Source: Methanoculleus sp. (GTDB taxonomy: Archaea > Halobacteriota > Methanomicrobia > Methanomicrobiales > Methanoculleaceae). From it: 64,000 bases of DNA. Location: NCBI RefSeq assembly GCF_030019085.1, contig NZ_JASEFJ010000001.1, positions 124,001 to 188,000 on the forward strand, written 5' to 3'. The position numbers and the translations under genes are program-made. Under the pieces are notes generated by a model. It saw only the letters and a program-made list of their open reading frames with translations. It was not told where the DNA came from and searched no databases. Of this stretch, positions 1 to 9,186 are shown piece by piece. Position 1 is the first letter of the stretch, and the number at the start of each line of letters is the position of its first letter.

Positions 1-249
1 CAGACTTCTCACACCGTTTTTGTGGTGCCAATCCTCATGCGCTGCACCCTCGATGAAGATCCCCGGTCGTGATGGCCCAGCGCTCGGGGGTAAACTCACC
101 TGAGGGAGGGACAGTGTGTTCTCTCCCTGCAGGTGGCGTGCCCGCTCCCTCAAAACCCGGCGTGGAACAAACCCTGGAAACACGTCATTCAGTCGCACGA
201 GACCGAGCCTTTTTCTGGAAGCAGCGACGATCACTGATCCGTGAATTCG
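1..249. other. Left-edge intergenic region
   Basis: No convincing coding region is seen before cofE. The short open frame here has no family resemblance and runs into cofE out of frame. A G/C-rich stretch near 100-160 could fold (GGGAGGGA... and ...CTCCCT), but no RNA family is recognised. The cofE promoter probably lies in the last 60 bases, without an unambiguous TATA box. Confidence 0.4.
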
Positions 250-1002
250 ATGGAGATCCAGGTATCCGCTGTTCGGGGTCTTCCCCTGATCCGGCAGGGC
301 GACGATCTGCCAGGCATGATCTGTGAACGTGTCGCGTTCGAGGACGGTGACATCCTGACGGTTGCCTCGTCAGTCTATTCTAAAGCAAAAGGGTTCACAC
401 GTGATCTTGAATCCATCGTCCCCGGCGCGGATGCCGTGCGGATAGCCAGAAAGACAGGAGAGGACCCGCGCTTTGTGCAGGCGGTGCTGGACTCCTCCGC
501 GTCAATACTGCTGGAAGAGCCGTTCATACTCTCCGAACTGCCATTCGGCCACATTGGTGTGAGGGCGGGTGTTGATCATAGCAACATAGAGGATGGTCGG
601 CTGATCCTCCTCCCTCCCGATCCGATGGCCGCCGCCGCCGAGATGAGGGACGAGATCCATCGAATCAGCGGAAAAGATGTCCGCGTGATAATTACCGATA
701 CCTGTGGTCGGGCGTTCCGCCGCGGGCAGACCGGTATCGCCATCGGTTGGGCGGGGATGACGGCTATCGACGACTACCGGGGCGACACCGATCTCTTTGG
801 CCATGTTCTCAAGATCACAGAAGAAGCGGTGGTTGACGAGATCGCCGCCTTCGCGAACTTTGTCATGGGAGAGAGCCACCAGGGCGTACCTGCAGTGGTC
901 TTCAAAAACTGCCGCACCTGGAAGGGGCACGATCTCATATACTTCACCGCGGAGGAGGACATAATCAGGGCTGCGCTGCTGAAGGAGAAGAAAAAAGATT
1001 AG
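250..1002 (+). CDS. cofE: Coenzyme F420-0:L-glutamate ligase (CofE)
   Basis: This cytoplasmic enzyme adds glutamate residues to F420-0 with GTP, making the gamma-glutamyl tail of coenzyme F420, the hydride carrier of methanogenesis. The 250-aa protein has the usual family length. The family signatures GVDHSNIEDG (about residues 100-110) and ITDTCGRAFRRGQTG (about 140-155) line the nucleotide and metal site. I chose the ATG at 250, where the product begins MEIQV. A GTG at 241 would add three residues. The stop codon overlaps by four bases the end of the convergent Sec61-beta gene. Other F420 genes are not nearby. Confidence 0.95.
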   Translation: MEIQVSAVRGLPLIRQGDDLPGMICERVAFEDGDILTVASSVYSKAKGFTRDLESIVPGADAVRIARKTGEDPRFVQAVLDSSASILLEEPFILSELPFGHIGVRAGVDHSNIEDGRLILLPPDPMAAAAEMRDEIHRISGKDVRVIITDTCGRAFRRGQTGIAIGWAGMTAIDDYRGDTDLFGHVLKITEEAVVDEIAAFANFVMGESHQGVPAVVFKNCRTWKGHDLIYFTAEEDIIRAALLKEKKKD

Positions 1003-1157
1003 AAGAGGAGATTTAATATATAAACTGCCACACCGGTCGCAACGGCTATCGCGAGAACGACAGTCGGGCTGATATGGATGGCCCGGTGATCGTCGCTGTC
1101 GTAATAATTTACCAGGCCGGCAGAGGATACGAGTCTCCCGCCAGATTTCTTTGCCAT
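999..1157 (-). CDS. Preprotein translocase subunit Sec61-beta (SecG)
   Basis: This 52-aa tail-anchored protein is a small subunit of the SecYE-beta protein-conducting channel. Read on the minus strand it starts MAKKSGGRLVSSAGLVNYY. A charged patch (SDDHRAIHISP) follows, then one hydrophobic segment (about residues 32-52, VVLAIAVATGVAVYILNLLF). This order of a Gly/Ser-rich N-terminus, a conserved N-Y-Y-D region and a single C-terminal membrane span is typical of archaeal Sec61-beta. The gene is tail-to-tail with cofE and shares four bases with it. It is short enough to be missed by automatic gene calling. Confidence 0.9.
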   Translation of the reverse strand: MAKKSGGRLVSSAGLVNYYDSDDHRAIHISPTVVLAIAVATGVAVYILNLLF

Positions 1158-1203
1158 ACCAGATGGTTATCATTTGCAATATATAAAATCGAGGTTGGAC
1201 ACC

Positions 1204-2250
1204 ATGCAACAGTCTTCAGAACGCGTCATCACCGGCCGGGCGCTTCTCGGTGAAGATCTCCAGGAAGAGGACGTCAGTATAACCGTCTCAGGTGGTATCA
1301 TCACCTCGATAGAGCCCGTCTCACGGCCCTCTGGACTCTGGATTGTGCCGGCTTTCTTCAACGCCCATACACATCTTGGGGACACTGTTGCGATGGACAT
1401 TCCTGCCCGTGGAAGCCTGGCCGACCTGGTCAAACCCCCCAACGGTTTGAAGCACCGGATCCTTGCAGAAACCCCGCGCGCCGACCTGGTCAGGGGGATG
1501 CGCGCAAGCATTAACGCCATGATAGCAACCGGGACGGCCGGGTTTGCCGACTTCAGGGAGGGCGGGGTTGATGGCGTTGCAGCGCTCCGTGAGGCGGCAG
1601 CGGGGCTTGACTGCCATCCGGTCATTCTGGGTCGCGATGGCGGCGAGATGGTGAGCGATGGGGCGGGAATCAGCAGTGTCCATGACATGAAAAATGCAGA
1701 AGAGGTCGTGAGAGGTGCGCGTGCCGCGGGAAAACTGGTCGCATTCCATGCCGGGGAGAAGAACCTGGATGATATTGACGATGCGCTCACTTTTGAGCCA
1801 GACCTGCTCGTCCACTGCACCCACGCAACGGAGGGGCAACTTCGGTGCATAGTAGATATGGGTATACCTATCGCCGTATGCCCCAGGTCAAACTGGGTGC
1901 TCGGTGTCACGGCATCGCCGGCATATCCGCCGATCGCGCGCATCCTCAAACTCGGCGGCACGCTTTACCTGGGGACTGACAACGTGATGTTTGTCCAGCC
2001 AGATCTGCTCCAGGAGATGGCGTTTACCTCGACAGTCTACCGTGTAACCCCCGAAGAGATCCTCCGCGCCGCGATCGCAGGCGCGAGGCTTGCCGGAATC
2101 TCCGGTTACCTGGAAGAGAGGCAAAGTGCACATTTCCTGGTAATAGATCCGTCGAGGGTCAACCTCTCCTTCAGCAGGGACATCCGTGCGACCATTGTAA
2201 AACGGCTGGATTCTTCATCGATCGGCCAAAATATTTTAACCCTGCAATAG
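1204..2250 (+). CDS. Amidohydrolase family protein (chlorohydrolase/deaminase-like)
   Basis: This 348-aa protein is a metal-dependent hydrolase of the amidohydrolase superfamily, close to the Atz/Trz, guanine deaminase and SAH deaminase group. The metal-site HxH is seen in FNAHTHLGD (about residue 55). A second His lies in AFHAGE, a third in HCTHAT, and the metal Asp in LGTDN near residue 255. The substrate cannot be read from sequence. A start at 1174 is possible, but the ATG at 1204 gives a normal N-terminal beta-sandwich (VITGRALLGEDL). It is probably transcribed alone. It is distinct from the clearer dadD gene at 28.6 kb. Confidence 0.8.
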   Translation: MQQSSERVITGRALLGEDLQEEDVSITVSGGIITSIEPVSRPSGLWIVPAFFNAHTHLGDTVAMDIPARGSLADLVKPPNGLKHRILAETPRADLVRGMRASINAMIATGTAGFADFREGGVDGVAALREAAAGLDCHPVILGRDGGEMVSDGAGISSVHDMKNAEEVVRGARAAGKLVAFHAGEKNLDDIDDALTFEPDLLVHCTHATEGQLRCIVDMGIPIAVCPRSNWVLGVTASPAYPPIARILKLGGTLYLGTDNVMFVQPDLLQEMAFTSTVYRVTPEEILRAAIAGARLAGISGYLEERQSAHFLVIDPSRVNLSFSRDIRATIVKRLDSSSIGQNILTLQ

Positions 2251-2286
2251 AAATCAAATACGCAGTATCTGTTCTGTGTGGTGTGT

Positions 2287-2715
2287 ATGTTCCGTAAGAT
2301 ACTTGTTGCTATAGATGGCTCAGAACAAGCGGACCGGGCTTTCGAGGCTGCTCTCGCTGAGGCTGGTGTCTGGAAAGCCGAGGCTCATGTCGTGTATGTG
2401 GTTGAATCGGGGCTTTTTTCATCTCTTCCGATGGACAGCACACTTGAGATAATATACAGTGTCCTGCAGAAAGAAGGCGAAGAGATCCTCGAAGCGGCCA
2501 GAAAGAAAGCAGATGCGGCAGGCATTCCGCTGACCACCCATATTCGCCAGGGGCACGTGGGGTCACAGATCGTCTCCATGGCAGAGGAACTTGGTGCCGA
2601 TCTCATCATCCTTGGTTCATACGGGAAGAGCGGCGTCGATCGTCTCCTGCTCGGAAGCGCAACCGACTACGTGGTGCGAAACAGTCCCGTCACGACTATG
2701 GTGGTGAGATCATAA
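2287..2715 (+). CDS. Universal stress protein, UspA family
   Basis: This 142-aa single-domain Usp protein has an alpha/beta fold that often binds ATP. It begins FRKILVAIDGSEQADRA and carries the C-terminal ATP-binding pattern G-x2-G-x9-G-(S/T), seen as LGSYGKSGVDRLLLGSATDYV (about residues 112-132). I chose the ATG at 2287. The GTG codons just before it add only three residues. The CBS-domain gene starts 14 bases downstream, so the two are probably co-transcribed, a common pairing in which both sense adenylate nucleotides. Confidence 0.9.
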   Translation: MFRKILVAIDGSEQADRAFEAALAEAGVWKAEAHVVYVVESGLFSSLPMDSTLEIIYSVLQKEGEEILEAARKKADAAGIPLTTHIRQGHVGSQIVSMAEELGADLIILGSYGKSGVDRLLLGSATDYVVRNSPVTTMVVRS

Positions 2716-2729
2716 CCTCGCCCGAGCAG

Positions 2730-3590
2730 ATGCTTGTCCGGGACTTCATGGTGACCGACGTTGTCTGCGTCGAAATCCCCGGTAACCGGGATGATGTCCT
2801 GCGCATATTAAAACGCACAGGCATCAGTGGTGTCCCGGTCCTGAAAGAGGGTGAACTCGTCGGTATTATTACTCGCAAAGATCTCCTCCGTAAAGCGGAA
2901 GAGACCCAACTTGGCCTCCTGATGACGCCGGATCCGGTTGTTATCCGACCGGATGCTCCCATCTCAGAGGCGGCACAGTTGCTTGTACGGCACAACATAA
3001 GGAGGCTCCCGGTCATGGAGGATGGGGCGCTTGTCGGGATCCTCAGCGTCGCTGACCTTATCAATGCCATAGCACAGATGCGTATAACCATCCCCATCAA
3101 GGACAACTTCGTCAGCAGGACGTATGCACTCTGGGAAGAGACCCCCCTCACGCTTGTCGGGAGGATCATGGAGATCTCGGGCTACGACGCCATACCCATC
3201 TTGAAGGAGGACGGCACACTCAGCGGAATCATATCAGAGCGCGACCTGATTCGGCATTCACGCATCGAGGACGGTATAGAGGTAAGCGACTTCTCAAACG
3301 GCACAGACGACGACGAATGGACATGGGAGAGCATCCGGGACCTGCACACCATCAGTTACGGGATCTCCAGGATCCAGTTACTCCCGATTCCAGTGAAGAA
3401 GGCGATGGTCAGTAACGTTCTTGCCGTCCCCCTCAACGCCGAGGTCAGCGAATGCGCCCTCAAGATGAGGCGGGCAAGGGTTGACCAGCTCCCGGTGATC
3501 AACGGGAACAGGCGGCTTGTCGGGATGCTATTTGACCGTGAGTTGATCAGGGTCCTGCTGCCGGAGCGGCAGGACCTGCGAAAGAGTTAA
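2730..3590 (+). CDS. Four-CBS-domain protein
   Basis: This 286-aa protein consists of four CBS motifs, i.e. two Bateman modules, which bind adenosyl ligands (ATP, AMP, SAM). Repeated signatures such as TGISGVPVLKEGELVGIITRKDL and IRRLPVMEDGALVGILSVADL appear at about residues 30, 90, 150 and 260. A less conserved acidic segment (about 190-205, DDDEWTWES) separates repeats three and four. There is no catalytic domain, so it is a sensor or regulator of an unknown partner. It follows the Usp gene closely. Confidence 0.85.
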   Translation: MLVRDFMVTDVVCVEIPGNRDDVLRILKRTGISGVPVLKEGELVGIITRKDLLRKAEETQLGLLMTPDPVVIRPDAPISEAAQLLVRHNIRRLPVMEDGALVGILSVADLINAIAQMRITIPIKDNFVSRTYALWEETPLTLVGRIMEISGYDAIPILKEDGTLSGIISERDLIRHSRIEDGIEVSDFSNGTDDDEWTWESIRDLHTISYGISRIQLLPIPVKKAMVSNVLAVPLNAEVSECALKMRRARVDQLPVINGNRRLVGMLFDRELIRVLLPERQDLRKS

Positions 3591-3627
3591 AATATAACGT
3601 CCATATACCTTATGGATGCCTATCTCT

Positions 3628-3651
3628 GTCGCATCGGGTTTACGGTGCGAC
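3628..3651 (+). terminator. Possible stem-loop after the CBS gene
   Basis: GTCGCA and TGCGAC form a six-base-pair stem with a 12-base loop in the 147-base gap between the CBS gene and psmB. It is followed by a weakly T-rich stretch. It could help end the usp-CBS transcript. Archaeal termination mainly relies on U-tracts, so this is tentative. Confidence 0.3.
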
Positions 3652-3737
3652 GATAAGTTTATGGTACAATCTATCTCTATACGCTTAACCGCTTTTAAGC
3701 GAGATAAAGCGTTTTAATGGTTTTAAGGGGTGTTTAA

Positions 3738-4382
3738 ATGCCTGATATTTCCCACGAGATTATGAAAGGTACAACAACCGTAGGATTGATCTTCGACCGT
3801 GGCGTGGTACTTGCAACCGAGATGCGGGCGACGATGGGGAACATGATCGCAAGCAAGCGAGCCAAAAAGATCTATCAGATCACGCCAAGAATAGGTTTGA
3901 CCACCGCAGGAGGTGTCGGCGATGCGCAGCAACTCGTCCGGATAATGCAGGTTGAGTGCAACCTCTTTGAGATGCGCCGCGGAAAGACCATGTCTGTTGG
4001 TGCGGCCTCGACGCTGCTCTCAAACTACTTAAACCAGAATCGCTACTACCCATACTACGTCCAGCTCCTGATGGGTGGGTTCGATGACGAGGGGCCGAGC
4101 ATCTACTCTGTCGACGCGCTTGGCGGCGCAACCAGGGAGGAAGAGATCGTTGCCACCGGTTCGGGGTCTCCCTTCGCCTACGGTGTGCTCGAAGACCAGT
4201 ATCGTTCGGACATGAAAGAGGATGAGGCAAAAGACCTGGCCGTTCGCGCCATTCGTTCGGCGATGCGCCGTGACTCTGCATCTGGCGAGGGTATCATGGT
4301 GGTTGTGATCACAAAGGAAAAATACGAAGAACACATCCTGAGCGGGCTGCATGAACCCTCTGTGGCCCGCACAGCAGCCTGA
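3738..4382 (+). CDS. psmB: Proteasome beta subunit
   Basis: This is the catalytic beta subunit of the 20S proteasome. The 214-aa precursor has a short propeptide ending ...IMKG before the threonine run TTT. Cleavage after Gly11 would free Thr12 as the N-terminal nucleophile. Asp/Lys/Ser partners are visible in [15 protein letters not shown] and [12 protein letters not shown]. The alpha subunit is 50 kb away, near 53.3 kb. fttA follows after 20 bases and is probably in the same transcript. The 147-base leader upstream is A/T-rich and holds the promoter. Confidence 0.97.
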   Translation: MPDISHEIMKGTTTVGLIFDRGVVLATEMRATMGNMIASKRAKKIYQITPRIGLTTAGGVGDAQQLVRIMQVECNLFEMRRGKTMSVGAASTLLSNYLNQNRYYPYYVQLLMGGFDDEGPSIYSVDALGGATREEEIVATGSGSPFAYGVLEDQYRSDMKEDEAKDLAVRAIRSAMRRDSASGEGIMVVVITKEKYEEHILSGLHEPSVARTAA

Positions 4383-4402
4383 CATTTTTCAGGACGGTCT
4401 TA

Positions 4403-6295
4403 ATGGTTATTGAAGACAAACTCCAGGAGCTCAAGGAGCAGATTAACAAGATTGTTCCTGGTGGTATTACGGTCTCTGACGTCGAGTTCGAGGGTCCAGA
4501 GCTCGTCATATATACCGATGATCCGAAGCAGTTCGCCGATCAGGCGGACCTGATAAAGATACTGGCACGTGATCTCAGGAAACGTATCGTTGTGCGCCCG
4601 AATATCCTTGAAGACCCTGAGCGGGCCGCGCAGGAGATCCGGGCGGTTGTCCCGGAGAACGCAGGGATCACCGATCTCTTCTTTGACCCGGAGACCGGTG
4701 AGGTGCTGATCGAGGCTGAGAAGCCGGGTGTTGTCATCGGGAAGAACGGGGCAACCCTCCGGGAGATCACAAAACAGATCGGCTGGACACCCAAAGTTGT
4801 CCGGACACCGCCCATTGAGAGTTCGACGGTCAAGCAGATCCGTGCCTATCTCCGCTCGGTTAAAGATGAGCGGAAAGTGTTCCTCCGTAAGATCGGGCGC
4901 CGCATTCACCGGGAGGTCACGAGCAAGGATCAGTGGCTGCGGGTTACCACCCTCGGGTGCTGCCGTGAGGTCGGTCGCGCCGCGTTCGTGATCTCGACGC
5001 CGGAGAGCAAGGTCCTGATTGACTGCGGGGAGAAGCCTGGCAGCACTTCAAACGGGACACCCTACCTTTACGTGCCCGAGATATATCCACTTGATACGCT
5101 CGATGCTGTGGTGGTCACGCATGCCCACCTTGACCACTGTGCGCTTGTGCCCCTCCTCTACAAGTATGGCTACGATGGACCGGTCTACTCGACCCCGCCG
5201 ACAAGGGACCTGGCGGCGATGCTTCAACTCGATTACATTGACGTTGTAAGGAAGGAGACGGACAGGGCCCCTTACTCTTCAAACGAGGTGAAGGCCTACA
5301 TAAAACACTCCATAACCCTCAACTACGGCAGTGTTACCGATATTGCCCCCGACATAAAACTCACCTTCCACAACGCCGGGCATATCCTTGGTTCGGCGAT
5401 CGCGCACTTCCATGTCGGTGACGGACTCTACAACATCGCGTTCACCGGTGACTTCAACTACCAGAAGACCAGGCTCTTCTCTCCAGCCGTCTCTTCATTC
5501 CCGCGTCTTGAGACGTTATTCATGGAGAGCACCTATGGTGGGTCGAACGATATCCAGCCCCAGAGGAAGGAGGCAGAAGAGAAACTCTATGAGACGGTCT
5601 CCGAGACTATAGGGCGCGGCGGTAAGGTGATCGTCCCTGCGTTCGCCGTCGGGCGGTCTCAGGAGGTCATGCTTGCCCTGGAGGAGGGGATCAGGCGGCA
5701 GAAACTCCCGCCGATGAAGATCTATCTTGACGGTATGATCAAGGAGGCGACGGCTATCCACACGACGTACCCGGAGTATCTCAACAGCGATCTTCGGAAC
5801 CAGATCTTCCGGGAGGGGCTGAACCCCTTCCTTTCTGAGGCCTTTGTCCAGGTGGACTCCCCCGATCTACGAGAGCGGGTGATCACCGGCGATCCATGTG
5901 TCATCATCACAACGAGCGGCATGTTGAACGGCGGGCCGGTGATGGAGTACCTCAAGGCGCTTGGCCCTGATGAGCGCAACTCGCTAATATTTGTGGGTTA
6001 TCAGGCGGAAGGAACGCTCGGGCGGAGAATCCAGAAGGGATGGCGCGAGATCCCGCTCGGCTGGCGCGATACGATACTGATAAACCTTGAGATAGTCACA
6101 GTCGACGGGTTCTCTGGCCACTCTGATCGCAAACAGCTGATGAACTACATCGCCCACCTCCAACCGCGGCCGGAGAAGATCTTCACCATCCACGGTGATG
6201 AGAACAAGACCCTCGATCTTGCAAGTTCTATCTACAAACGTTACCACATTGAGACTCATTCTCCATTGAACCTCGAGACTTACCGCATGATCTAG
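4403..6295 (+). CDS. fttA: Transcription termination nuclease FttA (aCPSF1, beta-CASP ribonuclease)
   Basis: This 630-aa enzyme cleaves nascent RNA and terminates archaeal transcription, as the homologue of eukaryotic CPSF73. Two N-terminal KH-type RNA-binding domains come first (residues 1-145, with the KH loop [11 protein letters not shown]). A metallo-beta-lactamase domain follows, with the zinc motif HAHLDH at about residue 240 and a second His motif in HNAGHILGS. The beta-CASP insert comes next ([16 protein letters not shown]), then the C-terminal metal ligands SGHSD and IHGDE. All expected active-site elements are present. It ends one base before the MFS gene. Confidence 0.96.
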   Translation: MVIEDKLQELKEQINKIVPGGITVSDVEFEGPELVIYTDDPKQFADQADLIKILARDLRKRIVVRPNILEDPERAAQEIRAVVPENAGITDLFFDPETGEVLIEAEKPGVVIGKNGATLREITKQIGWTPKVVRTPPIESSTVKQIRAYLRSVKDERKVFLRKIGRRIHREVTSKDQWLRVTTLGCCREVGRAAFVISTPESKVLIDCGEKPGSTSNGTPYLYVPEIYPLDTLDAVVVTHAHLDHCALVPLLYKYGYDGPVYSTPPTRDLAAMLQLDYIDVVRKETDRAPYSSNEVKAYIKHSITLNYGSVTDIAPDIKLTFHNAGHILGSAIAHFHVGDGLYNIAFTGDFNYQKTRLFSPAVSSFPRLETLFMESTYGGSNDIQPQRKEAEEKLYETVSETIGRGGKVIVPAFAVGRSQEVMLALEEGIRRQKLPPMKIYLDGMIKEATAIHTTYPEYLNSDLRNQIFREGLNPFLSEAFVQVDSPDLRERVITGDPCVIITTSGMLNGGPVMEYLKALGPDERNSLIFVGYQAEGTLGRRIQKGWREIPLGWRDTILINLEIVTVDGFSGHSDRKQLMNYIAHLQPRPEKIFTIHGDENKTLDLASSIYKRYHIETHSPLNLETYRMI

Positions 6296-6296
6296 G

Positions 6297-7364
6297 ATGT
6301 TGCAGCGACCCACCCTTCTGCTCGGGATATTTGTGGTGATGGCGCTTTCAAACGCCGTCGTCCCGGTTCTTCCCGATTTTGCTGTGGGGGCGGCACTTCA
6401 GGGTGCGGTCTACTCTGCCTACTTTCTTGGCGCTTTTATCTCTGTGCTCCCGGCTGGTTATGCAAGTGACCGTATAGGGAGCGTGCCGCTCATCCGTGCC
6501 GGACTCTTTCTGACGCTTGCGAGCGGCATCCTGATCCTGCTCTCTCCCTCCGGCCTGCCGCTCATCATCTTCCGGGTTATCGAGGGGATCGGCGGCGGAA
6601 TCTTCATATCGGCGACACTTGCATGGACAAACTCGCGGCCCTCAGCCGCCCGCGAGAGCGGTTACGTTATGGCGGCCCTGAACCTGGGCCTGGTAGTCGG
6701 GCTACTTGCAGCTGGTTGGCTTGATTCGGCATTTGGGAACCATCTTGCCGGGATTGCGGTCTTTACAGCGCTTGCCGTCCCAGTAACCGCGATGAGCGTC
6801 ACGGTCAGGGAGGGTGAACGTGCGGGTTTCGTGAGGGCGGATGTCACAGGGATCGTGCGGAACTACTTCTGGCTTTTTATCGCGGTGCTTGTTCTGGTGG
6901 GGTTGACCGGGGCGGTGGCTGCTATATATCCTGGCTACACCGGGAACGACTCAACCGTGCTTGCCCTGCAGCTTGCGACCATCAACATTGCAACCGTCGT
7001 TGCCGTTCTGGTTACACCACGCTTCAAATTCCGGCCGGTCACGGCCATCCGGGCATCCGCGCTATTGATGGCACCGGCGGTCGCTGCGGCATACGTCACG
7101 CCCTATGTCTTTCCGATCATCGGTGCTCTCTCCGGCGTGACCATTGTCGCGGTTCTTGCGTTCCTGGCGGAGACCGGAATCCAGCAGGGAGTGATGACCG
7201 GGCTCTTCAACACCGCCTCCTACGCAGGGTTCACCCTCCTCTCTGCCCTTGCAGGGGGATTCGCTGTATGGTTCGGGTTTTTAACGACGTTCCTCCTTCT
7301 GGCAGTAATAGTGGCGGCAGTGGCTATCCCCATCGGCAGGTGTCGTTGTGAATACCGTGGCTGA
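6297..7364 (+). CDS. Major facilitator superfamily transporter
   Basis: This 355-aa membrane protein has about 11-12 hydrophobic segments. The MFS loop-2/3 signature is seen as GYASDRIGSVPLIRAG (about residues 57-72), and a second-half equivalent is weak. At 355 aa it is at the short end for the family. The substrate is unknown. It begins one base after the fttA stop and overlaps a possible upstream GTG start of the aldehyde dehydrogenase, so it may be cotranscribed on both sides. Confidence 0.85.
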   Translation: MLQRPTLLLGIFVVMALSNAVVPVLPDFAVGAALQGAVYSAYFLGAFISVLPAGYASDRIGSVPLIRAGLFLTLASGILILLSPSGLPLIIFRVIEGIGGGIFISATLAWTNSRPSAARESGYVMAALNLGLVVGLLAAGWLDSAFGNHLAGIAVFTALAVPVTAMSVTVREGERAGFVRADVTGIVRNYFWLFIAVLVLVGLTGAVAAIYPGYTGNDSTVLALQLATINIATVVAVLVTPRFKFRPVTAIRASALLMAPAVAAAYVTPYVFPIIGALSGVTIVAVLAFLAETGIQQGVMTGLFNTASYAGFTLLSALAGGFAVWFGFLTTFLLLAVIVAAVAIPIGRCRCEYRG

Positions 7365-7404
7365 CGCGGAGCGCATATTACAGTCACCGTCGATAGGATC
7401 AGGT

Positions 7405-8832
7405 ATGAAGATGTTGATCAACGGCGAGTGGTGCGACTCGGCCTCCGGGAAGGTCTTTCCGGTGCATAACCCTGCCACGGGAGAGGTCGTTGACCAGGCA
7501 CCGCTTGGCGTGGAGGACGATGTCAGGGCCGCGGTGGAGGCGGCCGGAGAGGTGTTTTCAGACTGGGCCGCAAAGGAACCCAGGGTCAGGGCAAAGATCC
7601 TATTCCTGGCAGCGGAGGAGGTTCGTAGAAAGAATACCGAACTCGGGGCTCTCCTGACCGCCGAACAGGGAAAACCCATCCGTGAGGCGGTTGACGAGAT
7701 CAACGGGTTTGCCAACATCCTGGAATACTACAACGCACTCTCGGCAGATCTCCAGGGAGAGTTCATGGACCTCAGGGGATACGGTCGCACAACCGTCATC
7801 AGAAGGCCGCTCGGCATCTGCGGCGCGATCATCCCCTGGAACATGCCGGCGATCATCATGGGCTGGAAGATCGGTGCTGCGCTGACGGCAGGAAACACAA
7901 TGGTCGTAAAACCCGCCAGCACTGCGCCGCTGACCTGCATGCGACTCGCGAAGATCCTGGAGGAGGCCGGTCTCCCGCCCGGGGTTTTGAACGTCGTCAC
8001 GGGTTCCGGGGAGACGGTCGGCCGGGAGATCGCAAGAAATCCGGCAATCCGGAAGGTCTCGTTCACCGGCGCTGTTGAGACCGGGCGGCAGGTCGCGATG
8101 GATGCCGCCCCTGCAATGAAATATCTCACGCTGGAACTCGGGGGGAGCGACCCGATGATCGTCTGCGATGATGCCGATATCCCTGCAACCGTCGAGGGCG
8201 TCATCAGGGGACGGTTCTACAACTGTGGCCAGGTCTGCACCGCGGTAAAGAGGCTCTACATCTTTGAGTCAATCGCGGATGAGTTTATCCGCCGACTGAA
8301 GGCCCGGGTCGAGAAGATCGCTCTCGGAAACGGCATCGATCGGGGTGTCGATATGGGCCCGCTGAACAACCGCCAGGGTCTTGAGAGGATCACCGGTCTG
8401 GTGAATGCCGCCAGGGAAGGCGGGGGCGAAATTATCACAGGCGGTCGGTCGCCTGAGGCTGAGGCATTGAGGCACGGCAACTTCTACCTGCCGACACTTG
8501 TCACCGGTCTTCCACGCGACTCCGTCCTCTTCACCGAAGAGGTCTTCGGCCCGGTGCTGCCTATCGCCACCGTTCATGACCTGGATGAGGCGATTGAAGA
8601 CGCAAACAGCAGCCGTTACGGTCTCGGTGCGTCGATATGGACGCGGAACCCTGAGGCGATCGTCAGGGCAACGGAGGAACTCGATGCTGGAATAGTCTGG
8701 GTCAACCAGCACCTCAGGATTCCACCAGAGGTTCCGTTTGGCGGGACGAAGGCAAGTGGCATCGGACGGGAGAACGGCAGCAGGGCACTCGAGGACTACA
8801 CCGAGGGAAAGGCCGTGCTGGTGCGACTGTAG
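7405..8832 (+). CDS. NAD(P)-dependent aldehyde dehydrogenase
   Basis: This 475-aa ALDH-superfamily enzyme oxidises an aldehyde to an acid. Landmarks are IIPWNMPAIIMGWKIGAAL (cofactor entry), SFTGAVETGRQVA, the general base in LELGGSDP, and the nucleophilic cysteine in FYNCGQVCTAVKRLY. The end motif FGGTKASGIGRENG is also present. Its overall pattern resembles succinate-semialdehyde, lactaldehyde and non-phosphorylating glyceraldehyde-3-phosphate dehydrogenases. In methanogens one such enzyme (CofA) makes lactate for F420, but that role is only a possibility here. The ATG at 7405 gives the normal ALDH N-terminus. A GTG at 7348 would overlap the MFS gene. Confidence 0.88.
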   Translation: MKMLINGEWCDSASGKVFPVHNPATGEVVDQAPLGVEDDVRAAVEAAGEVFSDWAAKEPRVRAKILFLAAEEVRRKNTELGALLTAEQGKPIREAVDEINGFANILEYYNALSADLQGEFMDLRGYGRTTVIRRPLGICGAIIPWNMPAIIMGWKIGAALTAGNTMVVKPASTAPLTCMRLAKILEEAGLPPGVLNVVTGSGETVGREIARNPAIRKVSFTGAVETGRQVAMDAAPAMKYLTLELGGSDPMIVCDDADIPATVEGVIRGRFYNCGQVCTAVKRLYIFESIADEFIRRLKARVEKIALGNGIDRGVDMGPLNNRQGLERITGLVNAAREGGGEIITGGRSPEAEALRHGNFYLPTLVTGLPRDSVLFTEEVFGPVLPIATVHDLDEAIEDANSSRYGLGASIWTRNPEAIVRATEELDAGIVWVNQHLRIPPEVPFGGTKASGIGRENGSRALEDYTEGKAVLVRL

Positions 8833-8910
8833 CACCTTTCAAACCCTGGCATCCCCACGTGCGACAAAGACGGACAGTTTTGAGGTCTCAGATTGGCGGG
8901 ACTGAAGGAA

Positions 8911-8923
8911 AACTTAATGTTAG
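8911..8923. promoter_or_regulatory. Motif shared with the ArsR-gene operator
   Basis: AACTTAATGTTAG occurs 21 bases before the LSm start codon and is identical over 13 bases to the centre and right half of the palindrome at 10621-10637. The left half is degenerate here (GAAAAC instead of ACTAAC). A TATA-like CATATAAG lies just downstream at about 8931. It may be a second binding site of the ArsR-family regulator. Confidence 0.45.
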
Positions 8924-8944
8924 CAGATAACCATATAAGAGCAG

Positions 8945-9181
8945 ATGGTTAATGGCATTGTACTCCCCGTAAAGAAGGTTTTTTCGCTTGTGGACTCTAA
9001 AATCGTCGTCGAGATAAAGGATGACGGCAGGAAACTCAAGGGAAGGCTTGTGGCGGTCGACGAGCACCTGAACCTGCACATGGATGAGACGACAGAGTAC
9101 ACCGGAGATCAGCGGGGTCGCGCCCTGGGTACGGTTGTCATACGCGGCAACAATATACTGACCATTGCGCCCCTGCTCTGA
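8945..9181 (+). CDS. LSm/Sm-like archaeal protein
   Basis: This 78-aa Sm-fold protein forms ring oligomers that bind U-rich RNA. The Sm1 motif is seen as LVDSKIVVEIKDDGRKLKGRLVAVDEHLNLHM (residues 15-46) and the Sm2 motif as LGTVVIRGNNILTIAP at the end, with the RG pair that contacts uridine. The winged-helix gene starts six bases later. Archaeal LSm genes often sit beside rpl37e, but here the partner is a regulator instead. Confidence 0.93.
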   Translation: MVNGIVLPVKKVFSLVDSKIVVEIKDDGRKLKGRLVAVDEHLNLHMDETTEYTGDQRGRALGTVVIRGNNILTIAPLL

Positions 9182-9186
9182 TTACC

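Noticed and set aside
7348-7404. GTG start at 7348 for the aldehyde dehydrogenase
   Set aside because: It adds 19 residues not typical of the family and overlaps the MFS gene. The ATG at 7405 gives the normal N-terminus.
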